From assembly GCA_963675435.1 (NCBI GenBank), contig OY776216.1, positions 1,116,001 to 1,180,000 on the forward strand: DNA of 64,000 bases, given 5' to 3'. A program made the position numbers and the translations under genes. Below, piece by piece: positions 1-8,253 of this stretch. Each line of letters starts with the position of its first letter. The stretch's first letter is position 1. The DNA is from Saccharicrinis sp963675435. GTDB lineage: Bacteria; Bacteroidota; Bacteroidia; Bacteroidales; Marinilabiliaceae. Below the pieces are notes generated by a model. The model was not told the DNA's origin. It worked only from the letters and a program-made list of their open reading frames with translations, and did no database searches.

Positions 1-118
1 GTTGGTGGATTTGTTGCCATAACTTAATTTTTTATTTTTACTACATTTATCAGGACACCTCAAATACATATTACTTATGAGGCCCTCTATTAATACATTT
101 ACCGAACCTTTAAAAAAA

Positions 119-133
119 TACACCATAGGTGTA
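119..133. promoter_or_regulatory. 15-bp perfect inverted repeat upstream of the sigma-like gene
   Basis: TACACC-ATA-GGTGTA is a perfect 6-bp inverted repeat with a 3-bp spacer, 22 bp before the start of the gene at 156. The size and symmetry suit a dimeric repressor operator. No cognate regulator can be named. The rest of 1-155 shows no convincing gene. Confidence 0.35.
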
Positions 134-155
134 AAAAAATATTTTTACGGTTATT

Positions 156-749
156 ATGGAGTTAGGAGAATATTATTATCAGAATCAAGACCGAATCGCA
201 AAAGTAAAAGAGCGAGAATGGAAGGTCGCATTGAAAAAGTGCAAGGAACACTTAAAATGGAAATTAAAACAGAAAACGCTTTCAGGAGCACATTCAGCCT
301 CAAGGTTGGGAGCTGATCCAGTTGATCATTACCTTGGGCTAGCCTATGAGAAAATTATTTCAGGAGAATGGGAGTGGAAAGAAAGTTATTCACTTGTTGA
401 GCAAATGATCCGAATTGTGAATAGCTACCTTGATACAGAGGTAGAAAAAAGTAAAACAAGGAAAGAGAAATCAACAAAAATTATCTATAAAGACATCGAA
501 AATGATTTTTATGACCTTACGGATCCTCCTGATTCTTTGAAAGAGGAAGCTATTTTTGCAGGTAAGCTTGAAATTATTAATCATGCTATAAATGGTGACT
601 ACCAACTAGAATTGTTTATGGAATCTGTAAGAGAAGGATTAAAACGATCTGATGTAGCAGAAATGCTTGACCTTACACCAAGACAGCTAGATAAAGTAAG
701 AGAACGATTAATTAGAAAAGTACAAAAATATAATTCATCACAGAAGTAA
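156..749 (+). CDS. Sigma-70-like / helix-turn-helix protein
   Basis: A 197-aa protein with the outline of a Bacteroidota sigma-like factor. The first 110 residues are basic, then alpha-helical and rich in W and Y (GEWEWKESYSL). The last 60 residues contain a region-4-like helix-turn-helix: SDVAEMLDLTPRQLDKVRER, followed by a basic tail. Such proteins recruit RNA polymerase or bind DNA as transcription activators. The family call is by general resemblance only. It is followed after 1 nt by the gene at 751 and then by an overlapping ImmA/IrrE gene, so the three probably form one operon. The association with an ImmA-like protease, as in mobile elements where the protease removes a regulator, is an inference. 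ATG start at 156 chosen because it follows a purine-rich region and covers the whole conserved part. Confidence 0.55.
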   Translation: MELGEYYYQNQDRIAKVKEREWKVALKKCKEHLKWKLKQKTLSGAHSASRLGADPVDHYLGLAYEKIISGEWEWKESYSLVEQMIRIVNSYLDTEVEKSKTRKEKSTKIIYKDIENDFYDLTDPPDSLKEEAIFAGKLEIINHAINGDYQLELFMESVREGLKRSDVAEMLDLTPRQLDKVRERLIRKVQKYNSSQK

Positions 750-750
750 A

Positions 751-1155
751 ATGGGAACTCGAAATACAAAACAGATATTAAGTGATCTTTACGGATTGAT
801 GATGGAAATCAATTTCCATCTTGAAGATGAAGAAGTATTAAAAGAATTAAATGAGAATCCTGATAAGCAAGTTGATAAGCATTTAGTACGGATAAAACAA
901 ATATCTGCACAGTTGAAAGCTAAAGCTAATCTTGCTCGTTTTGCCAGAGCAAAAGAACAAATATCAATACTTAAACAAAGAGGTGTGGAAGAAATCCAAA
1001 AGCTAATATCGCCTGAGGAACGAGTTCAATACATGCCACTTTTTAGAAAGTTTGAAAAGCTAACAACAGAGGATCAAGAATCTATTATGGAAGATCAAGA
1101 ATTTCTTAAAATGCTTGAATTATTGAACAAGAAAACAGATGATGATTCAAAATAA
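751..1155 (+). CDS. Hypothetical helical protein between sigma-like and ImmA-like genes
   Basis: A 134-aa charged, almost entirely alpha-helical protein without signal peptide or membrane segment. I do not recognise a family. The middle (residues ~45-90) is rich in K, A and Q and could form a coiled coil. It starts 1 nt after the preceding stop and its 3' end overlaps the next gene by 17 nt, so it is very probably translated together with its neighbours. By position it could be a partner or substrate of the ImmA-like protease; nothing in the sequence proves that. Confidence 0.6.
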   Translation: MGTRNTKQILSDLYGLMMEINFHLEDEEVLKELNENPDKQVDKHLVRIKQISAQLKAKANLARFARAKEQISILKQRGVEEIQKLISPEERVQYMPLFRKFEKLTTEDQESIMEDQEFLKMLELLNKKTDDDSK

Positions 1156-1915
1156 AAATCCAAAGAGTGAGGCAATTGAATTGAGAAAATCAATAGGATG
1201 GGTTTCACCTTCAGACTTTACCTTAAAGGAAGTTGCTGCATGCCTTGGTATAAGTATAAAAGAAGTTAAAATGAATGGCTCAGAAGGGCGTATTTCAAGA
1301 ATTGGAGAAAATGGTATAATTTCAATAAACTCAAATATTGAGTACCAACCAAGTAAAAACTTTATAATTGCTCATGAGATTGGACATTTCCTGTTGCATA
1401 AAGATTTGATGATCTGTTCGGATACAAGCAAAACACTTTCAGACTGGCATAAAAAAGGTCCTCAAGAAGAAGAAGCTAATTCATTTGCTTCTGAATTATT
1501 AATGCCTTCTGACCAATTTTTAGAGAAGGTTAAAGGGAAAAAAATGAGTTTTGAATTGATTAATGATGTGAGTCATTATTATAACGTATCCAAATTATCC
1601 GCATTTATAAAATATGTATCTCATGGAGATTACCCTGTTATGGTTATCTATATGGAAGATGGGTTTATTAAGTGGAAGGATCATTCGTCTGATTTTCCCT
1701 TTCAATTCTTAGTACACAATTCCAAGATTCCACCATTAACCGTTGCAGGCGATTATTTTTATCATAATAGTTTTGAGTCAGAACCTGAAAAAATTGATGC
1801 AATTGAGTGGTTTCCTGAAGATTATAAAATCAAATATCAAAGAGACTTTCAGCTTTGGGAACAATGTTATAATGTTTCTGATAAAGGGATTGTTTCTTGC
1901 TTATGGACAGATTAA
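1139..1915 (+). CDS. ImmA/IrrE family metallo-endopeptidase
   Basis: A 258-aa protein with the zinc-protease signature HEIGH at residues 79-83 (two His ligands and the catalytic Glu) and the second family motif EEEANSFASELLMP around residues 110-123, which supplies the third ligand. These are the hallmarks of the ImmA/IrrE family, cytoplasmic proteases that cleave or inactivate a repressor or sigma partner in integrative elements and in radiation response. Residues ~150-258 form an extra C-terminal domain I cannot name. The gene overlaps the preceding gene by 17 nt and ends the three-gene operon. Its target is likely to be one of the two upstream products (inference). Confidence 0.85.
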   Translation: MMIQNKNPKSEAIELRKSIGWVSPSDFTLKEVAACLGISIKEVKMNGSEGRISRIGENGIISINSNIEYQPSKNFIIAHEIGHFLLHKDLMICSDTSKTLSDWHKKGPQEEEANSFASELLMPSDQFLEKVKGKKMSFELINDVSHYYNVSKLSAFIKYVSHGDYPVMVIYMEDGFIKWKDHSSDFPFQFLVHNSKIPPLTVAGDYFYHNSFESEPEKIDAIEWFPEDYKIKYQRDFQLWEQCYNVSDKGIVSCLWTD

Positions 1916-1957
1916 TGTAAAATATAAAAAAAATGGCATCTATATTATTGATTTTTA

Positions 1958-2333
1958 ATGGCCGAATTTTATAAATATTATAGGAGGGAGGTATAATAAA
2001 CAACATCCAATATTAGGTCCCTCTGGGTTTATTCATGGTTATAAACTAAATCTGGCTGTGTCAGATGTAAATCATCCGGTATCAATAGGTTTAAATTCAT
2101 TTTCTATAGTAGGAGAAGCTTACTTTAATTGTGAAATTATAACAGGAGACACTTCCTTGCTTGTTTGTGACGATTCTCAAAATATGCCTTATGCAGCATG
2201 GATTCATAGGGTTAAAAATGATGAGGTTGTATATATTCAAAACGGACATGATGACAAAGTGTTTACAAATCCGCATTATAAGAAATTGGTTAAACAGGAT
2301 GTTTTGTATCTAATTCTCCGCTCTAAAAATTGA
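1958..2333 (+). pseudogene. Short hypothetical gene, probably frameshifted
   Basis: An ATG at 1958 opens 12 codons (MAEFYKYYRREV) that end at a TAA at 1994. The next frame is open from just upstream (YNKQHPILGP...) to the TGA at 2331-2333. The join reads naturally as one protein of about 125 aa, so a one-base indel in the AGGAGGGAGG run at 1982-1991 is the simplest explanation. Otherwise the second frame would have to start at GTG 2058 (91 aa) and lose its conserved-looking N-terminus. No family recognised. It could be a small toxin-domain or phage-type protein, but that is speculation. A sequencing error in the G-rich run cannot be excluded. Confidence 0.45.
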
Positions 2334-2431
2334 TATATCCTCCTGTATAATACTGTTATTTTTGATTTTTGTGAGATTGAATCTCAAAGAATTGGTATCA
2401 CAACATATAACAGTATTTAATCTAAAATCTC

Positions 2432-3484
2432 ATGAACAAATTGAAATTTGGTATTACAAAGGTATTTGGTATTTTATTAACCACTTCTATTTTGTGTTCG
2501 TGCAATAACACGAGCAATTTAAAATCTACAACTGAAGAAGAACAAATTGTAGCAACAGATCCGTTTAGAGAAGGAAATCCAATTATTAAAGATAAATATA
2601 CTGCAGATCCAGCAGCTTTGGTGTATAATGATACGGTATATTTATATGCAGGTCATGACGTTTGTCCTCCAAATAGAAATTTCTATGAAATGAATGATTG
2701 GTTGATTTATTCATCAAATGATATGGTAAATTGGGAAGAACGAGCCTCATTTCCAGTGTCAGCATTTAAATGGGCCAGAGGAGATGCTTGGGCTGCTCAT
2801 GTAATTGAAAAAAATGGTAAGTTTTACTGGTTTGTTACAGTAACGCATGCCACAAAACCGGGTAAGGCCATTGGTGTAGCTGTTGCTGATCATCCTGTAG
2901 GACCATGGAAAGATGCTATAGGTGAGGCTTTAATTACTAATGATATGACTTCGGCTCCATTTCAAATTCCTGATGGTCAAGGTGGACAAAGAGATATGGA
3001 TTGGGATGATATTGACCCTGCTTTATTTACTGATGATGATGGGCAAACGTATGTTTTTTGGGGAAATACACAATGTCATTATGCCAAGTTAAAAGATAAT
3101 ATGATTGAATTAGATGGCCCGATTAAAAAGATTGAACTTCCAAATTATACAGAGGCTCCTTGGGTACATAAAAAAGGGGAATGGTATTATTTAAGTTATG
3201 CTTATCAGTTCCCTGAAAAAATAGCTTATGCTATGAGCAAGAGCATTGATGGACCTTGGGAATTTAAAGGTATTTTAAATGAGTTGGCAGGTAACTGTAA
3301 CACCAATCATCAGGCAATCATTGAATTTAAAGGTAAAGATTATTTTATCTATCATAATGGAGGAATTCAAACAGACGGAATGAGTTTTAGAAGATCTGTT
3401 TGTATTGATTACCTAAAATATAATTCTGATGGATCATTAAAACGAGTAGTGATGACCACCGAAGGCGTTAATCCTGCACAGTAG
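2432..3484 (+). CDS. Glycoside hydrolase family 43 lipoprotein
   Basis: A 350-aa five-bladed beta-propeller enzyme of the GH43 clan, which removes arabinose or xylose units from plant or algal polysaccharides. The N-terminus has a lipoprotein signal (LTTSILCSC, lipid attachment probably at Cys24), so it sits in a membrane. The three GH43 carboxylates can be placed: Asp59 in TADPAAL (general base), Asp195 in DDIDPALF (pKa modulator) and Glu241 in YTEAPW (general acid). The final His/Gln-rich strand NTNHQAIIEF is also typical. The length suits a single catalytic domain without a carbohydrate-binding module. It is monocistronic, ends in a strong terminator at 3506, and has no SusC/SusD pair beside it. 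The exact substrate is not predictable. Confidence 0.9.
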   Translation: MNKLKFGITKVFGILLTTSILCSCNNTSNLKSTTEEEQIVATDPFREGNPIIKDKYTADPAALVYNDTVYLYAGHDVCPPNRNFYEMNDWLIYSSNDMVNWEERASFPVSAFKWARGDAWAAHVIEKNGKFYWFVTVTHATKPGKAIGVAVADHPVGPWKDAIGEALITNDMTSAPFQIPDGQGGQRDMDWDDIDPALFTDDDGQTYVFWGNTQCHYAKLKDNMIELDGPIKKIELPNYTEAPWVHKKGEWYYLSYAYQFPEKIAYAMSKSIDGPWEFKGILNELAGNCNTNHQAIIEFKGKDYFIYHNGGIQTDGMSFRRSVCIDYLKYNSDGSLKRVVMTTEGVNPAQ

Positions 3485-3505
3485 ATCTTTTTTTCATAAA
3501 TGCAA

Positions 3506-3547
3506 CAAGGGGCTGTTATAGTTAATATAGCAGCCCCTTGTTTTTTA
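3506..3547 (+). terminator. Intrinsic terminator after the GH43 gene
   Basis: CAAGGGGCTG (3506-3515) pairs perfectly with CAGCCCCTTG (3531-3540) and is followed by a run of six T. Confidence 0.9.
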
Positions 3548-3644
3548 TCTTTTAGTAGTTGAAAGTTCTAATAAATATTTACTAATTAGTCTGTAAATAT
3601 TCTTTTAATCTTTAATCTTTTTTCTCTTTTAACCTTAAATATTA

Positions 3645-4247
3645 CTATTTAAGAGCCATAATTCGGCTGATATATTTGCCTAAAATATCAAATTCAATGT
3701 TAATGATACTTCCTTCTTCTATTTGATGAAAGTTTGTGAAATCATGAGTATAAGGAATGATAGCTACAGAAAAACGATCATCTTTACTATTTACAACAGT
3801 TAAGCTAACACCATTTACCGTAACTGAACCTTTTTCAACAGTCATGTAGCCTTGCGACGCTTTTTCTTTATCAATATCATATTGAAAAGTATAATACCAA
3901 CTTCCGTCAGCTTCTTTTACTTCAATGCATTTAGCTGTTTGATCTACGTGTCCCTGAACAATATGACCATCTAAACGGCCGTTCATTACCATGCTTCTTT
4001 CCAGGTTCACTTTGTCACCAACTTTTAATACGCCAAGATTCGATTTATCTAGTGTTTCCTGAATAGCTGTAACTGTATATGTTTTATCTGTTTTTTTTAC
4101 AACAGTTAAGCAAACGCCATTGTGCGCAATACTTTGGTCAATTTTTAATTCATCAACAAAAGAACATTCCATAGTAATATGAAGATTACTTTTGTCTTTT
4201 TCAAGGCCTGTAATAACAGCTGCCTCTTCCACTATTCCTGAAAACAT
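3645..4247 (-). CDS. ribE: Riboflavin synthase, alpha subunit
   Basis: A 200-aa protein that dismutates two 6,7-dimethyl-8-ribityllumazine molecules to riboflavin, the last step of vitamin B2 synthesis, in the cytoplasm. It starts with the family's invariant MFSGIVE, which decides the ATG at 4247 over a longer frame upstream. The two tandem lumazine-binding barrels are visible through the repeated motifs HNGVCLTVV and VNGVSLTVV. The sequence ERSMVMNGRLDGHIVQGHVD is the usual junction region. Length is normal. It is transcribed away from the OsmC gene, from a shared 146-bp divergent region. Confidence 0.95.
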   Translation of the reverse strand: MFSGIVEEAAVITGLEKDKSNLHITMECSFVDELKIDQSIAHNGVCLTVVKKTDKTYTVTAIQETLDKSNLGVLKVGDKVNLERSMVMNGRLDGHIVQGHVDQTAKCIEVKEADGSWYYTFQYDIDKEKASQGYMTVEKGSVTVNGVSLTVVNSKDDRFSVAIIPYTHDFTNFHQIEEGSIINIEFDILGKYISRIMALK

Positions 4248-4393
4248 ATCCAAACTTTTAAATGATTTTCTGTATAAATAATTCGGTAACAAAATTATAA
4301 TAATTTCCATTGTGCGAAAAACTTTCGGCAGCTCGTTTCATGAGAGCACATTTTTTTGTTTCTTTGAGCATACAATGTTTAAAGCATTTAGTT

Positions 4394-4801
4394 ATGGGAA
4401 TAACAGTAAAAACAACCTACCTTGGAGACCTTAGAACTGAAAATATTCATTTACAGTCGGGAAGTAAAATAATTACAGATGCACCAACGGATAACAGAGG
4501 TAAGGGGCAAGCATTTTCTCCAACAGATTTATTGGCTACCTCGTTGGGAAATTGTATCATGACAATTATGGGTATTAAAGCGATGGATAACAATATAGAT
4601 ATCAGTGGCACGGAGTTAAACATTACAAAGATAATGGCCAGTGATCCTCGAAGAGTGGCTGAAGTTGTTATGGAATTTAATTTTCCGGATAAAGGTTATT
4701 CTCAAGAAGAAAAACAAATGATAGAGAGTGTTGCCGGGGTAAGTCCAGTTCCTTTAAGTGTTCATGAAAATTTAAAACAGACCATTATTTTTAATTGGTA
4801 G
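4394..4801 (+). CDS. OsmC family protein lacking the second cysteine
   Basis: A 135-aa OsmC-fold protein; the family reduces organic hydroperoxides with two conserved cysteines. The first, Cys54, is in the expected LATSLGNCIM helix. At the place of the second (usually CPV...) the protein reads AGVSPVP with Ser117, so it should not form the normal disulfide. It may act like YhfA-type OsmC members of unknown role. ATG 4394 is chosen because the upstream in-frame extension (from 4310) is not conserved-looking. The epimerase gene starts 9 nt downstream, suggesting cotranscription. Confidence 0.85.
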   Translation: MGITVKTTYLGDLRTENIHLQSGSKIITDAPTDNRGKGQAFSPTDLLATSLGNCIMTIMGIKAMDNNIDISGTELNITKIMASDPRRVAEVVMEFNFPDKGYSQEEKQMIESVAGVSPVPLSVHENLKQTIIFNW

Positions 4802-4810
4802 TAAAGATTT

Positions 4811-5821
4811 ATGGTTTTAGTTACAGGAGGAACAGGGCTGGTTGGTGCTCATTTATTATATCGATTATTGAAAGACGGTAAAGAGGTAAGAGCATTAAAA
4901 CGTGAAACATCAGATATTAACAAAACAAAATTTGTTTTTAATTTTTACGGGAAAGCTGCAGGTCAGTTGTTTGAAGAAATTCAATGGGTGGATGGTGATT
5001 TATTGGATTACGAATCCTTAGAAAGAGCTGTTCAGGATGTTGAAGTAGTTTATCATACAGGTGCTTTAGTTTCATTTAATCCTTCTCTTAAAGATGAAAT
5101 GTTAAATGTAAATGAAGAGGGTACCGCCAATTTGGTGAATATTTGCGTAGAAAGAAAAATAAAGAAATTCTGTTATATCAGTTCAATAGCTACTTTGGGA
5201 AATTCCAAAAACGGTGAGGTTATCGATGAAATGTCGTATTGGCAAGGAGGGCGTAATCACTCTGCGTATAGCATTAGTAAATTTCGAGCAGAAATGCAGG
5301 TTTGGAGAGCAACAAAAGAAGGTCTTGATGCCGTAATTGTTAATCCATCTGTAATTATTGGTTCGGGTGACTGGGATTTAGGAAGTGCAAAAATTATTAA
5401 AACAATATATAAAGGATTGAAGTTTTATACTCCTGGAGGAACTGGGTTTGTTGATGTTCGTGATGTGGTTGACGGTTTAGTCCAGTTATGTGATAACAAC
5501 ATTGTAAACCAACGTTTCTTACTAAATGGAGCTAATTTATCATATCAATCACTTTTTAATAGTATTGCAAGTGCGCTTGAAGTAAAAGCTCCTACAATGG
5601 AGGCGGGAAAAGTATTAACAGGTATGGCCTGGCGTTTTGAAAAATTAAAAAATATTTTGTTTGGGTCAGATCCATTGATTACCAAAGATTCAGCCAGAAC
5701 TTCTTTAAAAACAACCCAGTATTCTGGTAAATTAATTTCTGATACTATAAGTTTTAAATATCGACCAATAGAAGATACAGTAAAAGAAACCGCAGAGTAT
5801 TTTCTGAAGACTAACCATTAA
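4811..5821 (+). CDS. NAD-dependent epimerase/dehydratase family protein (extended SDR)
   Basis: A 336-aa extended short-chain dehydrogenase. The Rossmann motif TGGTGLVG lies at residues 5-12 and the catalytic pair Tyr153/Lys157 in YSISK; the serine strand YISSIATLG is at ~122-130. Members of this subgroup resemble dihydroflavonol-4-reductase and act on sugar nucleotides, sterols or other carbonyls; the substrate cannot be predicted. It follows the OsmC gene by 9 nt and its last 11 nt overlap the end of the convergent DUF502 gene, so there is no space for a terminator between the two convergent units. Confidence 0.85.
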   Translation: MVLVTGGTGLVGAHLLYRLLKDGKEVRALKRETSDINKTKFVFNFYGKAAGQLFEEIQWVDGDLLDYESLERAVQDVEVVYHTGALVSFNPSLKDEMLNVNEEGTANLVNICVERKIKKFCYISSIATLGNSKNGEVIDEMSYWQGGRNHSAYSISKFRAEMQVWRATKEGLDAVIVNPSVIIGSGDWDLGSAKIIKTIYKGLKFYTPGGTGFVDVRDVVDGLVQLCDNNIVNQRFLLNGANLSYQSLFNSIASALEVKAPTMEAGKVLTGMAWRFEKLKNILFGSDPLITKDSARTSLKTTQYSGKLISDTISFKYRPIEDTVKETAEYFLKTNH

Positions 5822-6395
5822 TTTTAGAAATTCCCCCAGATACAATATATTTCATTACATCTGCAGAGTTTGCCTCAAGTTTAGTAATGTTTTTACTTGG
5901 GATTAAGAATAATTCACCTAGCATGCCATAAGAACTAGGAAAATATACACCAACCATATCTTTTAAACCTAAATCTTCAAGTGATGATGAAGTAATAAAA
6001 CCTAAACGATTTAAAGTTCCAGATTCGTCCATTTTAACAATTACCGGAGTTTTAAATTTTTTCTCTCCACCAACAAATGCCGACATTAAATCTTTAACCG
6101 AACTATAAATCATTTTTATGAGAGGTGCTTTTTTAATTATTTTATCATATGCCTCAGAGATTGGTGATGAGATTAGTTTTTGACCAATAAACCCAATAAG
6201 TGTAATTAAAACTAATATGATCACGAGTCCAAGTCCGGGGAAATTATACTGAGCGAGGAATCCAGTATGGAAAAATTCCCTATCCATAATTAAACCATCA
6301 GTCCAAATAATAGCAACAGCAATTACATATATAGTAACCGCAATAGGAACTACATAAAGTAATCCTTGAAAGAAAAATCGCATTAACTTTTTCAT
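5811..6395 (-). CDS. DUF502 family membrane protein
   Basis: A 194-aa protein with two membrane helices near the N-terminus (residues ~8-30 and ~50-72) and a soluble C-terminal half with the family-typical stretch GVYFPSSYGMLGELFLIPS. DUF502 proteins are widespread inner-membrane proteins of unknown function. Its ATG overlaps the stop of the YjbR-like gene (ATGA-type overlap), so the two are translationally coupled. The gene closes a minus-strand run LD-carboxypeptidase / YraN / YjbR / DUF502. Confidence 0.85.
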   Translation of the reverse strand: MKKLMRFFFQGLLYVVPIAVTIYVIAVAIIWTDGLIMDREFFHTGFLAQYNFPGLGLVIILVLITLIGFIGQKLISSPISEAYDKIIKKAPLIKMIYSSVKDLMSAFVGGEKKFKTPVIVKMDESGTLNRLGFITSSSLEDLGLKDMVGVYFPSSYGMLGELFLIPSKNITKLEANSADVMKYIVSGGISKING

Positions 6396-6742
6396 TGTAA
6401 CAGGCTCTCTTTTTGTTTTTTTGTAAGCTTTGAAACCACAAGATCATAAGAATGATCTATTAAACTTTTAATAAGTTCAGGTTTTAAGCTCCCATCCATT
6501 TCAACAGTATTCCAATGTTTTTTATTCATATGCCATCCAGGTTTAATGGCATCGTATGTTTCTCTTAATTCAATGGCTTTTTCCGGATCACATTTTAAAT
6601 TAACAGAAAGGGCTCCATCCAGGCTGGTCAGGGCAAACATTTTACCTGATACTTTAAAAACTAAGGTAACATCATCAAAAGGAAATTCTTCTGTAGTTCC
6701 GTTTTTACTTAAGCAATATTCTCTTAGTTCTTCAATATTCAT
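6392..6742 (-). CDS. MmcQ/YjbR family protein
   Basis: A 116-aa protein of the YjbR (MmcQ) fold, a CyaY-like small DNA-binding fold. It shows the family's N-terminal EELREYCLSKNGTTEEFPFD and the central LKCDPEKAIELRE, ending with NKKHWNTVEMDG. The role is uncertain; family members bind DNA non-specifically. Normal length. It overlaps DUF502 by 4 nt downstream. Confidence 0.85.
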   Translation of the reverse strand: MNIEELREYCLSKNGTTEEFPFDDVTLVFKVSGKMFALTSLDGALSVNLKCDPEKAIELRETYDAIKPGWHMNKKHWNTVEMDGSLKPELIKSLIDHSYDLVVSKLTKKQKESLLQ

Positions 6743-6787
6743 AATGTTCTTAATAGGATAATAATGGATTCAAAGTTAGCATTAAAT

Positions 6788-7153
6788 TCAATTCACAGGG
6801 GGATAAAAAGCTTCTTCAATATGTTCAATCTTCCAATTTTGATGTTCTTGTATAATAGCAATTACATCAAATCGAACTTCTAATTCAATATCATTGGTCA
6901 TGATATAGGCTTCGGTGGCATCTACTAAAAAGCGTATTTTTTTGTTAGTAATAGCCTCTTGGGGATGTTCCCAATTTTCATTACTGCGGGTTTTTATTTC
7001 AGTAATAATTAATGTGTCATTTTTTAAAGCTATTAAATCTATTTCTTTATGGTTATAACTCCAGTTTTGTTCAAGAATTTGATAACCTTTTGATATTAAA
7101 TATTCAGCAGCTTTTTGTTCTCCTAATTTCCCAAGTTCGTTGTGTTTGGCCAT
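6788..7153 (-). CDS. YraN family (UPF0102) endonuclease-fold protein
   Basis: A 121-aa protein of the YraN family, with a restriction-endonuclease-like core: G-x-x-G-E-x-x-A at residues ~8-15, EIDLIA near residue 38 and ITEIKTR (the E-x-K of a PD-(D/E)XK site) near 50. The family is conserved in bacteria and its role is unsettled, perhaps in DNA processing. ATG 7153 (MAKHNELGKLGE) is preferred to the longer frame at 7192 because the family begins there. Located 45 nt upstream of the YjbR-like gene, same strand. Confidence 0.88.
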   Translation of the reverse strand: MAKHNELGKLGEQKAAEYLISKGYQILEQNWSYNHKEIDLIALKNDTLIITEIKTRSNENWEHPQEAITNKKIRFLVDATEAYIMTNDIELEVRFDVIAIIQEHQNWKIEHIEEAFYPPVN

Positions 7154-7209
7154 TTTTCTTTTTAAAATACAATTATATTTCCAAAACAACAAAGAGTAAA
7201 TTATACGGA

Positions 7210-8112
7210 TTATATGGAGATTAGACTTACTTGATCTTCTTCAACATGAAGATTGATTTTATCACCAAGAATTAGAGGGAAATTTGTTTCAATATGTCCT
7301 GATGGAAAATTGAAGGCAACAGGGTAGTTATATTCCGCCACACTTTTGTAAATGATTTGTTCTACAGTTTCTCCAAATGGGGTTTCGTTGTCTTTCATAT
7401 CCGTAAATTGTCCAACAACCAACCCGGAGAGATTCTCCAGAACACCACCGAGTTTTAAATTATACATCACCCTATCTAAATGATAAAGATATTCAGATAG
7501 ATCTTCAATGAATAATATTTTTCCTTTAGCGTTTAAATCGAATTTTGTTCCTCTTAGCGCATGTAATAAGGATAAGTTTCCTCCAATCAGTTCTCCACTA
7601 GCTTTACCAATTCTGTTTGTAGGATAAGGGTTAATAATATATTCAGGCGATTCTCCTTCCAAAAATGAGAAAAGTATATCAATGTCAATTCCTGTGTCAG
7701 TATAGTTTAAAAAACTCTTGCACATAGGGCCGTGAATGCTGGCGATACCTTGTTTTTGTATGGCAGCATGTAATACAGTAATGTCACTAAAACCAATTAT
7801 CCATTTAGGATTAGCTTTGAATTGAGTAAAATCTAGTTGATTAATAATTCTAATTACACCATATCCCCCCCTTGTACATAGTATGGCTTTGATGTTTTGA
7901 TTATCGAGCATGCATTGAAGATCGTTTCTCCTGTTTTCATCAGTAGAAGAAAAATTATAATGATGTTGGTTGATATGGTCGGCATATTTTACTTTGTATC
8001 CTAATTTTTCTATTCTTTGAGCCGCCTGGTCAATAATATTTTTATCCATTCTGCCTGCCGGGGCAACAATACCAATCGTATCTCCTTTAACCAATGATGG
8101 GGGATATATCAT
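7210..8112 (-). CDS. LD-carboxypeptidase (peptidase family S66)
   Basis: A 300-aa murein tetrapeptide carboxypeptidase that removes the terminal D-Ala from recycled peptidoglycan tetrapeptides. The S66 triad is visible: nucleophile Ser109 in GFSD, Glu203 in FIEDLSEY and the His in GHIETNFP near the end. The N-terminal GDTIGIVAPAG and the RGGYG motif (~81-85) are also diagnostic. No signal peptide, so it is cytoplasmic. First gene of a minus-strand unit continuing into YraN, divergent from metG. Confidence 0.92.
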   Translation of the reverse strand: MIYPPSLVKGDTIGIVAPAGRMDKNIIDQAAQRIEKLGYKVKYADHINQHHYNFSSTDENRRNDLQCMLDNQNIKAILCTRGGYGVIRIINQLDFTQFKANPKWIIGFSDITVLHAAIQKQGIASIHGPMCKSFLNYTDTGIDIDILFSFLEGESPEYIINPYPTNRIGKASGELIGGNLSLLHALRGTKFDLNAKGKILFIEDLSEYLYHLDRVMYNLKLGGVLENLSGLVVGQFTDMKDNETPFGETVEQIIYKSVAEYNYPVAFNFPSGHIETNFPLILGDKINLHVEEDQVSLISI

Positions 8113-8163
8113 AACTTCTCTTTTTTAATAAAAATCAAAACTACAAAATATTCTCATTTTCCT

Positions 8164-8171
8164 TATCTTTG
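8164..8171 (+). promoter_or_regulatory. Bacteroidota-type -7 box for metG
   Basis: TATCTTTG fits the TAnnTTTG -7 element of Bacteroidota primary-sigma promoters, 83 bp before the metG start. A clear -33 TTG is not obvious. It places the leader hairpin at 8197 inside the transcript. Confidence 0.6.
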
Positions 8172-8196
8172 CGCCAATAACAGAATGTTATTTTAT

Positions 8197-8230
8197 AATC
8201 CGGGCTCTTTATGGCCGGATTTTGTTTTTG
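8197..8230 (+). terminator. Terminator-like hairpin inside the metG leader
   Basis: AATCCGG (8197-8203) pairs with CCGGATT (8215-8221) and runs into TTTTGTTTTTG. It lies between the putative metG promoter and the ATG, and no upstream plus-strand gene needs terminating here. It may be an attenuator or the end of a ~55-nt leader RNA. Confidence 0.55.
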
Positions 8231-8253
8231 TCATGCGTTAATTAATCGTACAA

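Noticed and set aside
8164..8253. T-box riboswitch before metG
   Set aside because: The leader is only about 80 nt, with no specifier-loop structure or T-box sequence.
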